NCBI GenBank assembly: GCA_030632175.1
Contig: DAOVVG010000156.1
Location: 1 to 5,986, forward strand
Direction of reading: 5' to 3'
Source: Gammaproteobacteria bacterium
GTDB taxonomy: Bacteria; Pseudomonadota; Gammaproteobacteria; UBA9214
DNA length: 5,986 nt
Both the position numbers and the translations under genes were made by a program. Each line of letters opens with the position of its first letter. The first letter of the stretch is position 1. Of this stretch, positions 5,658 through 5,986 are shown one piece after another. The notes beneath the pieces were generated by a model, which was given only the letters and a program-made list of their open reading frames with translations, ran no database searches and had not been told where the DNA came from.

Positions 5658-5986
5658 TTAGTCACCCTTGCAGTAGACGGCTGTTTCTGCGAATACAGTC
5701 TTCATGTTGTAGTTATCTGCCTTGAAGCTGGCAGTGATACCGTCAACACGGGCGCGATCAACGCTGTTTCCCGGTTCACGCAGGCATACAGTCCTGAAAA
5801 CCTTCTCAACCTGGCAGCGTGCAAAGGCCTCGCTACTGGCGAGCTCTACACCGAGTGATTTCGCTCCGTCGCCGGACCCCGGCAGGCCACTGTCCCATCC
5901 CAACAGCGCGTTCTTCCCTGAGCGCCAGTAGTTGTCCCAGTGATCGTCGGGTGTGACGAATCCATATTTGAAGGTGTTCTCGTTAA
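5658..5986 (-). CDS. C-terminal part of a DUF1585-like protein (5' end outside window)
   Basis: The frame is open from the right edge to a TAA at 5660-5658 and gives 108 residues, beginning NENTFKYGFVTPDDHWDNYW. The full gene continues upstream, so no start is assigned; a TTG at 5903 is only an internal codon. The segment LGVELASSEAFARCQVEKVF (window residues 44-63), then VCLRE and a final stretch with ITASFKADNYNMKTVFAETA, matches in layout the C-terminal end of DUF1585-type and related planctomycete-cytochrome proteins. In those, a pattern like 'la.s..Fa.C.v...f.yalgR' is followed by a helix and a 'F...gydfr.lv..i..S' ending. It has three Cys (57, 67, 105 of the fragment) and no CxxCH in the visible part. 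The next gene starts 2 nt after the stop, so both are surely co-transcribed. The family call rests on pattern only. Confidence 0.75.
   Translation of the reverse strand, partial: NENTFKYGFVTPDDHWDNYWRSGKNALLGWDSGLPGSGDGAKSLGVELASSEAFARCQVEKVFRTVCLREPGNSVDRARVDGITASFKADNYNMKTVFAETAVYCKGD
5665..5669 (-). promoter_or_regulatory. Ribosome binding site of the haem lipoprotein, inside the end of the previous gene
   Basis: AAGGG on the minus strand lies 9 nt before the ATG at 5655 and is part of the codons for the last residues (KGD) of the upstream gene. With a stop-to-start gap of only 2 nt this indicates translational coupling. Confidence 0.5.

Overview
The window reads as one strand of a compact gene cluster: every gene I can support lies on the minus strand, so the transcript runs from high to low coordinates. 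No tRNA, rRNA, CRISPR array, transposase or integrase is visible. The moderate GC content, a twin-arginine signal, a lipoprotein signal, CxxCH haem c sites and an ApbE flavin transferase fit a Gram-negative bacterium. A (marine or environmental) gammaproteobacterium is my best guess, but that is inference from style, not from a marker gene.

Layout in transcription order. (1) 5986-5658: the last 108 residues of a gene entering from the right edge; its tail resembles the C-terminal helical end of the DUF1585-type proteins that go with planctomycete-type (PSD) cytochromes. (2) 5655-3145: an 836-residue lipoprotein with two tandem haem c modules, a LamG (concanavalin A-like) domain, a beta-rich domain, a Pro-rich linker and a helical C-terminal domain. 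(3) 3123-1525: a 532-residue Tat-exported protein with the layout of a divergent DUF1501 protein. (4) 1504-497: ApbE, FAD:protein FMN transferase, exported. (5) 370-1: the start of a small exported protein with a perfect leucine/isoleucine heptad coiled coil, cut by the left edge.

Gaps are 2, 21 and 20 nt between genes 1-4, which implies one operon with translational coupling at the first junction. A 126-nt gap before gene 5 holds two clean hairpins and could be a processing or partial termination point.

Taken together, all five products appear to act outside the cytoplasm. The combination of a haem c lipoprotein and a DUF1501-type protein recalls the well-known PSD-cytochrome plus DUF1501 gene pairs of Planctomycetes. 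Here the parts are divergent and split over separate genes, and an ApbE flavinylation enzyme is added. No flavin acceptor motif is seen in the window, so ApbE's substrate would lie outside it or elsewhere in the genome. The biochemical purpose of the cluster is unknown; an envelope redox or polymer/surface-processing system is a reasonable but untested idea.
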